Positions 19,731 through 30,920 of a DNA stretch of 64,000 nucleotides are shown piece after piece. The notes beneath the pieces were generated by a model. That model was not told the origin of the DNA. It ran no database searches and was given only the letters and a program-made list of their open reading frames with translations. Source of the stretch: Gremmenia infestans (lineage: Eukaryota > Ascomycota > Leotiomycetes > Helotiales > Hamatocanthoscyphaceae); NCBI GenBank assembly GCA_032629725.1, contig JAFEVB010000021.1:248001-312000 (forward strand), in the 5' to 3' direction. Position 1 is the stretch's first letter; each line of letters starts with the position of its first letter. A program made the position numbers and the translations under genes.

Positions 19731-22249
19731 CTATTTTTTGAGCTTCGTAGAGAAGCGCACTTGGATCGCGTCTCTAGTCCGATGGGGGAGGGCAGCATGG
19801 ATCTTTCCCCACAAGCAGCCATCTTCCTCCCTCATCTTGAGTATCATCGCATCCTCTTCAGGCGTCCACCGAACACGCTTTATTTGAGATCGTACTGCTG
19901 CAGAATGTATTTTGGAGTATGCGACAGCATTATGAGAGATTCCAGCCTCTGCGGACCTCTCGCTATTGGTGCTCATGTCCAGTACTTCAAAATCGAATGG
20001 TAGGTTGAGATGCTCCGAGATACATGGTAATCTGAACTCGAGATTATATGTCGTTTCATTCCTGACCTTGGTGCGTTTGAGGAAACCTTGAAAAGGCCAT
20101 TCCTGACACTCAGCAACCGGTACAGCTTCTGTTGCCCTAGACGGACTCCGAGAAGTCCGTGAGGCACGGCGCTGCTCGTCATTGACGAAAGTCGACGAAC
20201 ATCTCTGATCATCTTGAGATTGTGCCTTGTCAACCTCGAGGCTGGTCATCGAAGGCAGCACCAGGGGGGAAGACTGTTGGAGATAGAGAGGCACAGTCAC
20301 AGCAGGCGCTGAGCGTGGCTTTCGTCGCTTTGCAGGTCGTGGGTCCTCGTCCCCTGTATCGCAGGTGTCCTCGGCATTGACGGGATAGCAAGTTTCGCTG
20401 CTGACCTCTGTATAGGTGTCCTGCCAGCCCTGCTTCTTCCCTGGTCTCCCTAACTCCGACTCACTGCCCAGTGCAGGGCTGGATGGAGTTGGGCTGGGAT
20501 TTCGAGTGGCTGGTGGTGTACGGCGGTGCTCGTCACTGATCGGAGTTGCTGAATGCCTGGGATTGACCTCTGACTGTGCTTGGCTCAAGGGATAGGGAGA
20601 CTCTGCGACGTATGCTGTCAGCGGCGCGTTCTGCAAGTTCTGTATTAGGATTCTTGTCAATCAGTTACTCACCTCTAAGCTCAACAGCCAACGTAGAACT
20701 GAGTGAGATTCTCAGCTGATCTTCGGCGATCCAGGTGGAGAGCCCATCGACCAAGTACTCGAAATATTTCCTGCCTTTGCTACGTCGGCTACAGCGCATC
20801 TGCTGAACTCGCATGCTCGTTTCTATTTGTGGGATCAGGTCTTGTTCGCCAAGGGGCCATAGCATCAACACCCGTATATCGTCCTCGTTGACCCAGGAAT
20901 TAGACCGGTTTGGATGTTCACCCCATACGACTCGGTATTAAGTTGTTTTTGTTTGGCGCCCTGCAAGCTGCCGGGTGCGGATCCCACGGAGTCGAAAGCA
21001 GTGCTGGTCGGTCTTGAATTGCGCGGCTGGCAGAGTCTCGGCGACTTCGTTATCTTTAAGGTTGTTTGTGCCGTCCACCGCCACGAGGCTCTGCTCATCA
21101 CCCACAGCGAGCGGCTGGTCTCCCTTCTGTCCTACAAGTTTCTCCTGCGACATCTCTGCACCTCCCTTTTCTCTCGCCAGCTTGTCCTCCTGGAGTCCCT
21201 TCCCCGGTGTTTCCACAGTATGTGGCGCCTCAACCAAGTGAGGGCGTGGGGAGCTTGGGACGACAGCCGATGACGAATTTACTTGTTCCACCAAAGCCTG
21301 CTCTAACCCAATCAGAGTAACATCAGCCCATCCCTCGTCGCCGCTGGGAAGAAGCTGAGGCAGGGGGTGAGGCGCAGGCTTCGTGGACATGTTCTGAGCG
21401 ATATTGCTGATATCTTGCTGGTTGATCTGGTCGTGTGGTAGCTGGGAAGATCGGAAAGTCTGGGGCTGTTCTTGGGCAGGAGTAACGCCTCGCTGCTTAG
21501 AAAACTCAAGTGTCAGAGCTGACTCCTCCACATAACAGCCCTCCTCAACGTTAAACCACAGACTAGGTGCATTAATAGATTTTGTCGGCTCGCAGGTAAG
21601 CGCTGAGGTTGCAAGCGTGCTATGCGTGTTTTTATCCCATTCGATATTGGCAAAAAGGCTTTCGGCTTCATCTGATTCGTCATTATCGAGAATCATAGGG
21701 CGGTCTGCGTGTAATTAGCGGATCGCTTCTTCGCATAAAGAACAGCTTGTTTTACCTGGAGCGTCGCCCTGACGTTCACCCAATCCTGATTTCGTCTGGT
21801 CAACCAGTGTTCCAGCCACATCGCGAGCTGCCTGTTCCAGATGCCGAAGGGTGCGTTCGGCTTCCGAAGTTTTGGTATTCGGAAGCATAGCAGGAGTCTC
21901 GAAAAGCTCTTCGAGAGATGGAAGACCACCGTCTGAGTCCTTGTCATTATTGGCAGAAGCGAGTTTGCAACCTAGATTGATATATTAGAACAAGTTATTT
22001 TGTGGTGCATTTCTTCCACATACTTTTAGTTCTTGCTATAGTCTTCCCGTTTGCCTCAGCTCGACATTCAGACAGAGAAAGGGGGGCTACAGGCCCGCGC
22101 ATTTCCTGACTGCCACTAGTGTTGGGTGAGTGGACTGGTTGACTGGCACTAGAAGGCCAGAGAGTATTGCGGTTGCGGTTGCAGGATGTCGGGTTTGATG
22201 GAGGAAATACAAATGGAATAAATTTCGTGCTTTCGAGGGCAGCCATCAT
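19731..22249 (-). CDS. chromo-like and Myb/SANT-like DNA-binding protein, possibly frame-broken
   Basis: Minus-strand exons: 22024-22249, 21756-21971, 20988-21704, 20673-20930 and 19731-20630. The first four join cleanly in phase. They give a Ser/Pro/Glu-rich disordered region and then a chromodomain-like stretch (FRLLVWGEHPNRSNSWVNED, later GRKYFEYLVDGLSTWIAEDQ). Exon 5 carries low-complexity linkers and ends in a Myb/SANT-like domain (KRVRWTPEEDAMILKMREED, then LWGKIHAALPHRTRDAIQVR). The donor GTGAGT after exon 4 leaves phase 1, while the available acceptors near 20630 enter exon 5 in phase 0. The last join therefore shifts frame by one. Either an indel has broken the gene or my exon choice is wrong. 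The layout resembles DNA-binding proteins that occur in many copies in related fungi. The 7771-8154 fragment shares the C-terminal domain type. Confidence 0.55.
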
Positions 22250-22326
22250 GAAACAAAGGAGGTAGAGAAAGAAGCAGCTTGAGAATGTGCGAGGTATTCA
22301 ACGAGGGAAACTGAGCGGTTTAAGTG

Positions 22327-23602
22327 CTAATCCGTGGGCGCCTGCTCGCGGGACTTCAACTGCTTTTGCCCACGAGCCAGCTTTGCCGCTCGCAACTGCC
22401 GTAAGCTGCCCTGAAAAGCGAATGCGTAGTCCTGCGCATAAAATCTCAGCTTTCCAAGGTCCAACAGAGATGCAGCTTCCCCTAGAGTGCCTTGCCTAGC
22501 TGTAAATCGAGGCATTTTCGTGCGGAATCCGGCCAATCGCTTACTGCTAACGTCCGATATACAGACCAAACCCCTCTCTTCTCGCAGCAGAATCCCGCGT
22601 GTAGCCTTGACATAAGCTCCTAATTCGTCCGTGCAAGCACTTCGTGGCCTGTGATCGCAGCAAGATCATCGAGCCAGGGGCTCGTTCATCATGCGATCCC
22701 CAGTCCTCCTCGGCTTCACCGAAGATCGAGAAACCGGTCTGTGATCAGCCCAGTCTTGCTCAGGATCTATTGCATCACGTCCATCCGTTTGAGCCCGTGG
22801 TCGTCTTCGCACAGCTGAGCCCAAACGACCTGCCTCTTGCAGAAGTGAGACTGCGTCGCGTAGATTGCGCCGTACCCATTTTGGCAGCGCTAACGGGTCC
22901 GCCTGCCCCCCTCCACCGCCAGATCTACCCTTTCAATATGCAAATGTCGCGGATCGAGCTCCTCCTGAGGTCATACGATATGCCTCCTTGTGACCAATCC
23001 TCCCTGTTGGCGTTTCGTATTCGGTCCGTAGGAGGCTCCGCAGGCGCCTCGACGATGCGAGTATCATGCAGATGGCCATCTGCGACAGCCACGCAAGCAG
23101 GAATCGGCCTTTCTCGCCACAGGTCAGCCCAGATCAAGGCGTACAGCGGAAAAGGGGGCTCACCGAGATCCTTCGTGATACGTAATTCCACGGCGCAGCT
23201 AGGCAGCAGCCTGCCCTGTTGTCGTGAGGCATTTCTGCGACTGGTCCAAGTCGCAACGCATGAAAGCAACACCAAGGCGAAGCCTCTGTCGTCGCAATCA
23301 CCGAGGGGTATTGCCGTGGACGGCGGCGATGGTGCGACGGCGAGAGGCAGCGGAGCTAAGCTCACGCTCGTATCTCAGCCAATACAACGCGTCCTAGAAG
23401 GTGATCATCGTCGCAGGCGCTTATAAGCATCGAGTCCAGAGTGGCCGATCGAGGATTCTGGTGTCCAACTGGTCGTAGCGCCAAGGGTCTCAGCTGCAGC
23501 AAGGCCGAGGAGAGCGTGTGGGTGGGCCGCTGCGCAGGAGGCGTGTGCGGCGCATGACGAGACCTCGTCAATTGGGGCAGAAGCAGGTGTTGGGAAAGAC
23601 AT
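22327..23602 (-). pseudogene. GC-rich degenerate coding sequence of unknown family
   Basis: On the minus strand an ATG at 23602 opens MSFPTPASAPIDEVSS and continues to 22925 in one frame. The interruptions are two TGA codons (23405-23407 and 23375-23377) and finally a TAG. The stretch between reads like protein (PLYALIWADLWRERPIPACV, DGHLHDTRIVEAPAEPPTDR). Below 22925 the protein-like frame changes (WVRRNLRDAVSLLQEAGRLG), and again near 22640 (DDLAAITGHEVLARTN, then GAYVKATRGILLREERG). I do not recognise the family. Stops and frame changes are consistent with one decayed gene. GC content is visibly higher than in the flanks. A long plus-strand frame over the same bases (22644-23426) is probably its shadow. 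Confidence 0.4.
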
Positions 23603-23883
23603 TGAAGGAGGGAGAAGGTCGAGCGGGGAGCGCGCGATTCTTATAGACATTGAAAGCGGCGGCGGGCCCGTGCACGCGCCTTGCCGGACGCGGCGGGTCG
23701 CTAAACCCGGGGGGGCAGACCGCAGGACTGAGATAATAGGTTTTAGTAGGATTTAGCTGTGCACATAAGCAGGGTGTGCACGTAATATGGAATACGAGTA
23801 TTGCCCCGCCTTTTCTCTTAGCTGAAGCTCCCGTTTGCCTCGAACTCCGAACAGCGCCCACCAACAGCACCACTACCTCCAAC

Positions 23884-25081
23884 ATGGATAACGTGAACAA
23901 CCTCTCGATTCAAGATGAGCCGGTAGCCTCACCAGCCTCCGAGCCCCGCAAGCAGAAGAAGAAAAAGGTCCTGTTAATGGGCAAATCGGGCTCCGGCAAG
24001 AGCTCTATGCGCAGCATTATCTTCAGCAATTATGTCGCAAAGGACACCAGGCGGTTAGGAGCCACCATTGATGTCGATTTGAGCCATGTCAAGTTTCTTG
24101 GCAACCTGACGCTCAATTTATGGGACTGCGGTGGGTCAGTACAGCCTTCTTCCTAACTCTCATTCTGCGCAGCTTGGAGCTCCGAAGCAGCCTTCTTGCA
24201 CGGCTAGATCAGAGCCCCGTGGATCTGTCAATGTCTAATTGCGAAGCTAATTAGTCTACAGACAAGATGCCTTCATGGAAAACTACCTCAATCAACAACG
24301 TCAGCATGTCTTTTCGAATGTCGGGGTCCTCATATATGTCTTCGATATTGAATCGCGCGACTTTGACCGAGATCTCCTTACCTACCGCTCTATCGTTCAA
24401 GCCCTCGCCCAATTCTCCCCTACAGCCAGCGTATACCTTTTGATACACAAGATGGATCTTATTCCCCCAGTTCAGAGAGAAGATCTGTACAATCATCGCG
24501 TCTCCATCGTCCGATCCAAGTCCGCTACCTTCGACCCGACTCCGTTTGCAACCTCGATATGGGACCAATCCCTCTACAAAGCCTGGGCGGAAATAATCCA
24601 CGATCTAGTTCCGAACCTTGATCAAATTGAGAAACACTTGGGCAGCTTAGGAAAGATGATAATGGCAGAAGAAGTCCTCCTATTCGAACGTTCCTCCTTC
24701 CTCGTCGTCTCTAGCTGGTGCTCCAAAGAAATATTCACGGGCGACAAAGACAACCCCGCACAAAACCCCACCTACGATCGAAACGAGCGCCTATCGAACA
24801 TCATCAAGAATTTTAAGCAGAGCACCAGCAGGTATACAGGTACGCCCAAGAGCGCGGAACAGTTTAGCGTTTTTGAACTGAAGATGCCAAATTTCTGCAT
24901 GTTCATTGTCAAATTTACTACAAATACATACTTGGGCGTTGTGCTTCCACCTGGGGAGGAAAGATTCAACGCCGCGATGGAGAACTGCTATATTGCGAGG
25001 AAGGAATTCGAGGATCTAGACTCGCCGGCGAAGAAGAGTGCCGATAGGGGTGCAACTTCTGAGTCTCTTGAGACCACGTAG
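23884..25081 (+). CDS. gtr1: Rag/Gtr GTPase Gtr1
   Basis: Gtr1 is the RagA/B-type GTPase that pairs with Gtr2 at the vacuole to pass amino-acid status to TORC1. Two exons, 23884-24134 and 24262-25081, join as WDCGG|Q and encode 356 aa, near family length. G1 is LLMGKSGSGKSSMRSIIF (about residues 30-47), the effector region includes RRLGATIDVD, G3 is WDCGGQDAF and G4 is HKMD. The C-terminal roadblock-like half follows, with ENYLNQQRQHVFSNVGVLIY after G3 and FCMFIVKFTTNTYLGVV near the end. The donor is GTCAGT and the intron 127 nt. The gene appears intact. Confidence 0.92.
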
Positions 25082-25897
25082 GTTTCTCGGATGTTTATGT
25101 GGTTTTGGTGGTTGTAGCAGGTGCGTAGATAGGCGGTTATTGGCGTATATGTTTGAACTGATTTCGATGCTCACGGCGTTGGTCACAAAAAGGGATATAC
25201 CCAGGCGCAGATGAGAGGTTCGAAAATATATTAATGTATCTTCCAACAATTCATGAACCCTTTTCGTCCAAGTGCATTCACCCCTCCACGCGTTTCCATC
25301 ATCTCACCGCCTACTCTACAACCTCTCGAAGCTTATGTTAGGTTCTCGTTATCAGCAGCCCATCGTCAAGCCATGTCTCGAACCATGAGGTATCATGTAC
25401 CCACACTTCAACAACCCCCACGACTACAAATGTTAGAGCGCAGCAACACTCATGACATTCGAATCTACTACATGCCACCTTTAATATTCTATATGATTGG
25501 AGACTTTTCAAATTATAGCAAATACTAAAAGTATTGATAAAATCATAGAACTAAGCTATCAGCGTAGGAGTCGGGATTATTCACACCTTAATCTTCTATG
25601 AAAATAACGCATTACAGTGGGGGTCAGCCGCAGATGCGCTGTAGATATGGACATTGGCTCACTCTATCGTGGATGATAGCCCACTAAACCCGGGAGCTAA
25701 ACACCACTATTAGTGACAAAAGGAATAGGCGTAGGCGTCACGCGCCGAACCGCCCCCAAGATACGCTTTAGGCAAAGTAGGCAGAGCCTCGTTGAGACTA
25801 GACCCGCATATGTCAGTCAATCCGCTCATCTATCTCGACGACGATGCACATCAACAATACCGTTACAGCTCTTCCATAATCTTGCAAGTCTTCTATT
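25082..25897. other. intergenic, no gene recognised
   Basis: About 815 bases between two plus-strand genes. The 91-codon frame at 25253-25528 has no domain or start context and is not called. Confidence 0.45.
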
Positions 25898-28683
25898 ATG
25901 TCTGGCGCAAAGACAGCCGATTCTGACTCCACCGAGGAGGAGACCCCAGGGTCACCCGGAACACCAAATGCGCCCGAGTCCAAGCCTGCCGGCGCTGACA
26001 GCGAGGCTGATGAAGGAAATGATACAAGTATCACGCCGGATATTCTGTACCGCGCCGAATGCTTAGAAGGAGAAACCGAAGTCAAAGTCTTCTATTCCGA
26101 ACAACCATTTGTCGGGATAAATCTCCATGACCTCCACCAGGTGAAGCCAACATCCCTGCTCGAAGTCGTCTTCACCGTGATAGGCAAAAATGGCAAAGAA
26201 GGTTCTCGAGAAAGTGATAAATACAGGCCGTACACGTTGAAGAGTCGAGAATCTAGCGCCAAATTTGGAGTGGATGGAGACTTTATACCGGATTCCGTTC
26301 AAAATTCGACCCTTCACATCCATTCAAAACACCTGGGGAACGAGCTGCGCAGAATTGTGCAGTACTACCCTAGTCAGAATCTGAATGGTGACACGATACT
26401 GATGGCATATCCGCATCCATTGCTCATGCACTACATTTCAGAGCTAAATGATGCCAAAATCGCGTACGAAACAGATGGTCTGTCGGGATTGATCGACGAA
26501 GCAGCTAAATTAGAGAGCAAAGAGAAGGCTCATGTTCTTGGAGTTCTGTTAAAATATATCCGCCCAATCTATGCCAAAGAAGTAGAGGCCGGAGCAGCAA
26601 GACAACAGTTGGCTATACCGATGATTACGTATCCGATGCTTTGGTTTCTATTCAAGCCGGGGACAGATGTATACATTAAGGTCGGTCTCAAGTGGAGAGT
26701 TTTTGTAGTCATGTCTGTGGAAGAGAGAAAACAGAAAGAGAGTCCAACACCACAATTCTATTTACCCAGGCCACAGGGACCAAAAGTTGATAAGTGGCGT
26801 ATCAAGGTTTGGTCCTTGATATTTGACGGTAAGCGACTCTTTCGCCGGGGCCGAAGATTCCACATCGACAAATTTTTTGGCGAGCGAGAAATAAGTGCTC
26901 TGAGTATAGTTCCTTGCGAGGTTTACGACAAACTGTATGGCACCGGAAGGCGGCAAGAATTGGAAAAACGAGGGGAAATGGTTTACAATCTGCACAAGAG
27001 TCTTCCGAAGCACTTCAGTTACAACGGGCTTGCAGTCGCCAAGCTAGAGAAAACTCAACCATGGGAGGAGCCTTTCAAGCGGATCTTTGATGTAGCTGCC
27101 GTCCCCATCTCTGATTTAACACCTGGCATCTAACGTATATTGATATAGTATAAGGGGGATGTTGTACTTGATCCGGCGTCATATAAGAAGCACGGGCCTC
27201 CTACTCGAGATGAGTTCGATTATTATGGGCGGAAAGCAACAAAGCATATTCCGGAAGACGATGAAGATACTGACGCTGAAAACGAAGAGCAAGGGGGCCA
27301 ACAGGGGGAGCCTGAACCTTTTGGTGGAGAACCTCTCTGGGAAAGTTACAATGACATACGACCAGCAAAGTGTGAGGAATTGACGAAGCATCAGCTATTG
27401 CTACTTGCTGCAGACATTCGCGGTTTTTCTCTCAAGACTAAGTTATGGATGGCATTCGACGCAAGTAAACTTCAACCTATCCAATATCCCCCAAAGGGTG
27501 AAGGTGCAATAGAGAATTTGATTCTCGACAAGCCGGATGTTGCGTATCTCAAAGCACTGTCCACGAAAACTACCTCGTCACAATCTCATGTGGATTTCAT
27601 CAAAGGCAAAGGGGAGGGCCAGATATTCCTGTTTTATGGCAAGTACCACTTTATCAAGTCACAAAATTTGGCTCACGCTAATCAGTAGCAAGGCCCTCCC
27701 GGAACCGGAAAAACCTATACTGTCGGTAAGATTGTAAAACTCCTCTTGATGTGATGTACAATACTGACACGAACCTTAGAGGCAATTGCTCAATACACCA
27801 GTAGGCCTCTTTTGTCACTCACAGTCGCTGACCTAGGTCTGCAAGAGGAAAGGCTAGAAGCACAAATGACCAAATGGTTCGAGGTCGCCACGCATTGGGG
27901 TGCAGTTCTTCTGATTGACGAGGCCGATGTGTTTCTCGAGAAACGTAAAAGTTCTGAAGCCAGTCGAAACAGCTTAGTTTCCCGTGAGTGTGGACAGATA
28001 TAGAGGTTTGTCAAATTACGATGACTGACAAACTGTAGTGTTCCTTCGCAGCATGGAATACTACAGTGGCCTTCTTTTTCTAGTAAGTCTACATGCCAAA
28101 TCTAAAGACGCGAGTATTTCCAACCCATTTATTTTAGACAACCAACCGTCCTGGCGCCATAGATGACGCGTTCCGTAGTCGTATTCACAGCGCCATCTAC
28201 TTCCCGAGCTTCAATAACGCCAGATCTGCTCGTCTATGGGAGATATTTCTGGAAAAGGTCAAGAAGGAAAACCCAAAGATCAGAATAACGCCCAAAGCGA
28301 AAAGATTCATCAGTACCGATAAGACGGTGCGGAAGATGGAGTGGAGTGGAAGAGAGATTAGAAATGGTGCTTCAAATATTCCTATAGCTCGTTCCTGCAG
28401 CTGAGCAGAGCCGTCTTAAGGAGCATATGCTAACTTTTCTGAAGCCTTTAGTCTTGCTCTCACACTCGCTCGGTATGATCACGAGACAAAGAAGAACAGC
28501 GAGAACGGTGACGATGACGATGATGATGTGATCGAAGTGCTGAGCGAACACTTCGAGGATGTGGTGATTCGGCGTGATGAGTTTATCAAATATATTGATA
28601 GTATACGAGAGATGAAGGAAGACGAGCGGGCTTATGAAGTTGGGGACAGGAGGGATGCAACTCTTGACGCAGATACCGACTGA
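25898..28683 (+). CDS. AAA+ ATPase with N-terminal DUF7025-like region
   Basis: Seven exons (25898-27091, 27149-27638, 27693-27725, 27780-27983, 28039-28082, 28138-28366, 28445-28683) encode 810 aa. The N-terminal 550 residues resemble the DUF7025-type region of a fungal AAA family (name from memory), with an acidic head. The AAA module has Walker A GPPGTGKT, Walker B AVLLIDEADVFL, sensor 1 LTTN and an Arg-finger region DDAFRSRIH. A C-terminal lid and an acidic D-rich stretch (DDDDDDVIEVL) follow. Intron 2 (27639-27692) must use a GC donor (G|GCAAGT) with a CAAG acceptor, because only that join restores the GPPGTGKT codons. The 33-nt exon 3 lies between it and the next intron. The substrate is unknown; family members are poorly studied. 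Confidence 0.88.
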
Positions 28684-29158
28684 GGGTATTCGGGAGGAAG
28701 AACATCACAGAACTTTTATATATTTCATTGATTTGAACATGTTCAAAGTTATCTAGCCATATACCCTATCGATAGTCACATACGGAATTGGGAGAGAGAA
28801 AGTTACACGCATACGAATGTTTTGAGATGGAAACCTAGCCGAAGTACTACAACTAAATAGACATGTAAAGGAAAACTTTACATCTAGGGTAGGATTTTAG
28901 TAAGCTCTACAGCTCTCCTAGTAATCTTTGCAAACCTGCAAGCATCGGCAAGGCAACACCTATACCTTGGGTAGCTGCCTGATCAAGCAAAAATCACGTG
29001 TTGTGGCTATGAGCGTGAATGCCTGCAGATGCATCATGCACGCACAGCCGGTCTCACTGGTAAAGCCTATATTTCACCCCTCTCCCCAGCCTCACTCAGC
29101 TGCCAGCAATATCTCTCAACTTTCGCAGCTTTAAGTCACTCATCCGGACCAGAAAGTA
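28684..29158. other. intergenic, promoter of STAND-type gene
   Basis: About 475 bases. One CACGTG motif lies at 28995-29000, 160 bases before the next ATG. Nothing else was recognised. Confidence 0.4.
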
Positions 29159-30679
29159 ATGTCTTTCGGCTGGTCTGCTGGCGATATCGCGACAGCAATA
29201 TCAGTTATCGTAAAGATATGCAAAGCCCTCGACGACACTTTCGGCGCATCCAGCGAGTATAGAGATATCACGCTATTCCTGGGCAACCTGAAATGCACGC
29301 TCGATAAGCTATACAAGATCAGCGAAAATACAGAACTGGAATGTGCTGTTCAACTGAAAGAACAGGTTGATATATTGAGACCAAGAGTGGAGGATTTCTT
29401 GGATATGATAGAGAAGAAGTATGGGTTGAATCTTGGCAAAAGTTCGACACGGCGGTTTAGGGCGGTTGCGGGGAAGTTGGAATGGGCGGCTGTTACTTCA
29501 ACGAAAGCTAAGGAGTTGAGGGATAGTATTGAGAGTAATATGCGAGCGATAGATCGGCTTATACAATTGTAAGTCTGCTTTCGATTCATTTCTAAGAAAC
29601 TCCATCTGAATGAACTAGGACTGATGTTTTCTAGCGAGATATACGCAAGTGTGCAAACCAAGATCCCAACGCAACTAGAGGCAGGTTTCTCTGGCGTCCT
29701 AGTGCACGTGGACGAAAGCATCCAGCCGCTTCATGCAGATGTCGGGCATATATTGTCTATAATGCAAGAGCAGAACCCACTTATAGCCAAGGTGCTGATG
29801 ACAATGGAAGCCGCGATACAAAGCCAGAGTCAGAGTCGAGCAAATAGTCCACAACCACCCGCCTATTCGCCTATTCCTCCTCCACGGACCGTAACACCAC
29901 CTCCGCCGCTGGTAGTTGCTACGATATTAGACCGCTACAAGATGCTGGTTTCGAAAAACTCAAGCTCTGGATTTGAGTTTGTACATGGTCAGCAAGAAGT
30001 CTGTTCCATAAGCAACGCCGCACTTGAAAGTCTCGGGGCCTGGCTGAAATCGACAGATCCTGAGATTGGATGGATCAGAGTAGCACCAAGTACGAGGAAA
30101 TGCCTATCGGTAGCGGCCGGTCTTCTCGCAGCCGGCAAATACTCGAAGGTCCAGACTATTGGATACTCGATACTCAGATGGGAAGCATGGCTAGACGACG
30201 TCGAGACGCCGAGACAAATCATGGCCAACATTATCTCATCTCTAGTACACCAACTTATGGAAAAGCTCCCTGCGTTGACCAAGTCGAGGACTGGCCGAGA
30301 ACTTGATAGTCCTCTTGTTAAAGCCCGACTTTCTGTCCTGGGTCAGCAGAATTTGAAAGCTATTAGTGCGAGTCTGTTGATATTAGGCGACTTGGTAGAG
30401 CTGACCACTGATCCATTTCTTGTCATCTTGGACTGCTTCGAGCGGTATCATCTAGTCAAGGACAAGATGCTTCGGGAAAAGATGCAACAGCTTGTCGATA
30501 TTTTTAGGGGGAAGAGCATGGTTAAAGTCTTTTTTTCGGCTGCGGATCGAAGTCATGTAAATGGAGTAGCAGGTGACCAGAAGTTTGTTGAAAGTTCGAC
30601 AAAAGAAGAGCGTCGCAGCGTCTTGGTCAATCCCGTATTAGTGGAGATGCTTGATTTTATGGCAAAACCCGTAGAGTAA
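29159..30679 (+). CDS. fungal STAND-type N-terminal domain protein without NACHT
   Basis: Exons 29159-29568 and 29635-30679 join in frame (IQ|F) and encode 484 aa. The N-terminus (MSFGWSAGDIATAISVIVKI, then FGASSEYRDITLFLGNLKCT) matches the all-helical N-terminal domain found on fungal STAND/NLR-like proteins. A Pro-rich linker (SPQPPAYSPIPPPRTVTPPP) follows. A C-terminal region of about 230 residues then carries GFEFVHGQQEVCSISNAALE, AAGLLAAGKYSKV and a Walker-B-like FLVILDCFERY. No P-loop GxxxxGKT is visible, so a NACHT/NB-ARC NTPase is absent or degenerate. Such proteins sense non-self or stress in other contexts; the function here is unknown. A single CACGTG lies upstream. Confidence 0.75.
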
Positions 30680-30920
30680 TATTTCCGTCTCGACTGGCGT
30701 GTATTTATGTTTGGAATGGGCTATATGTTGATCGGTCTGACAGTATCATTTAAAATCATGTTTGGTGTTTATATCTGTATGGACTGTTTTTGGCGAGTGA
30801 ATATCAAATGGGAGTTCCTTTTGTATATATTATCATCTCATTTCGGGATTTTCACAGCGCATACTTAAAGAGACGATGAACAGGTACATATAATTTACAC
30901 ACTCAGATCTTCATTTCTCA

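Noticed and set aside
22644..23426. 260-codon plus-strand open frame
   Set aside because: It lies over a minus-strand stretch with better protein-like composition; GC richness makes long antisense frames likely.
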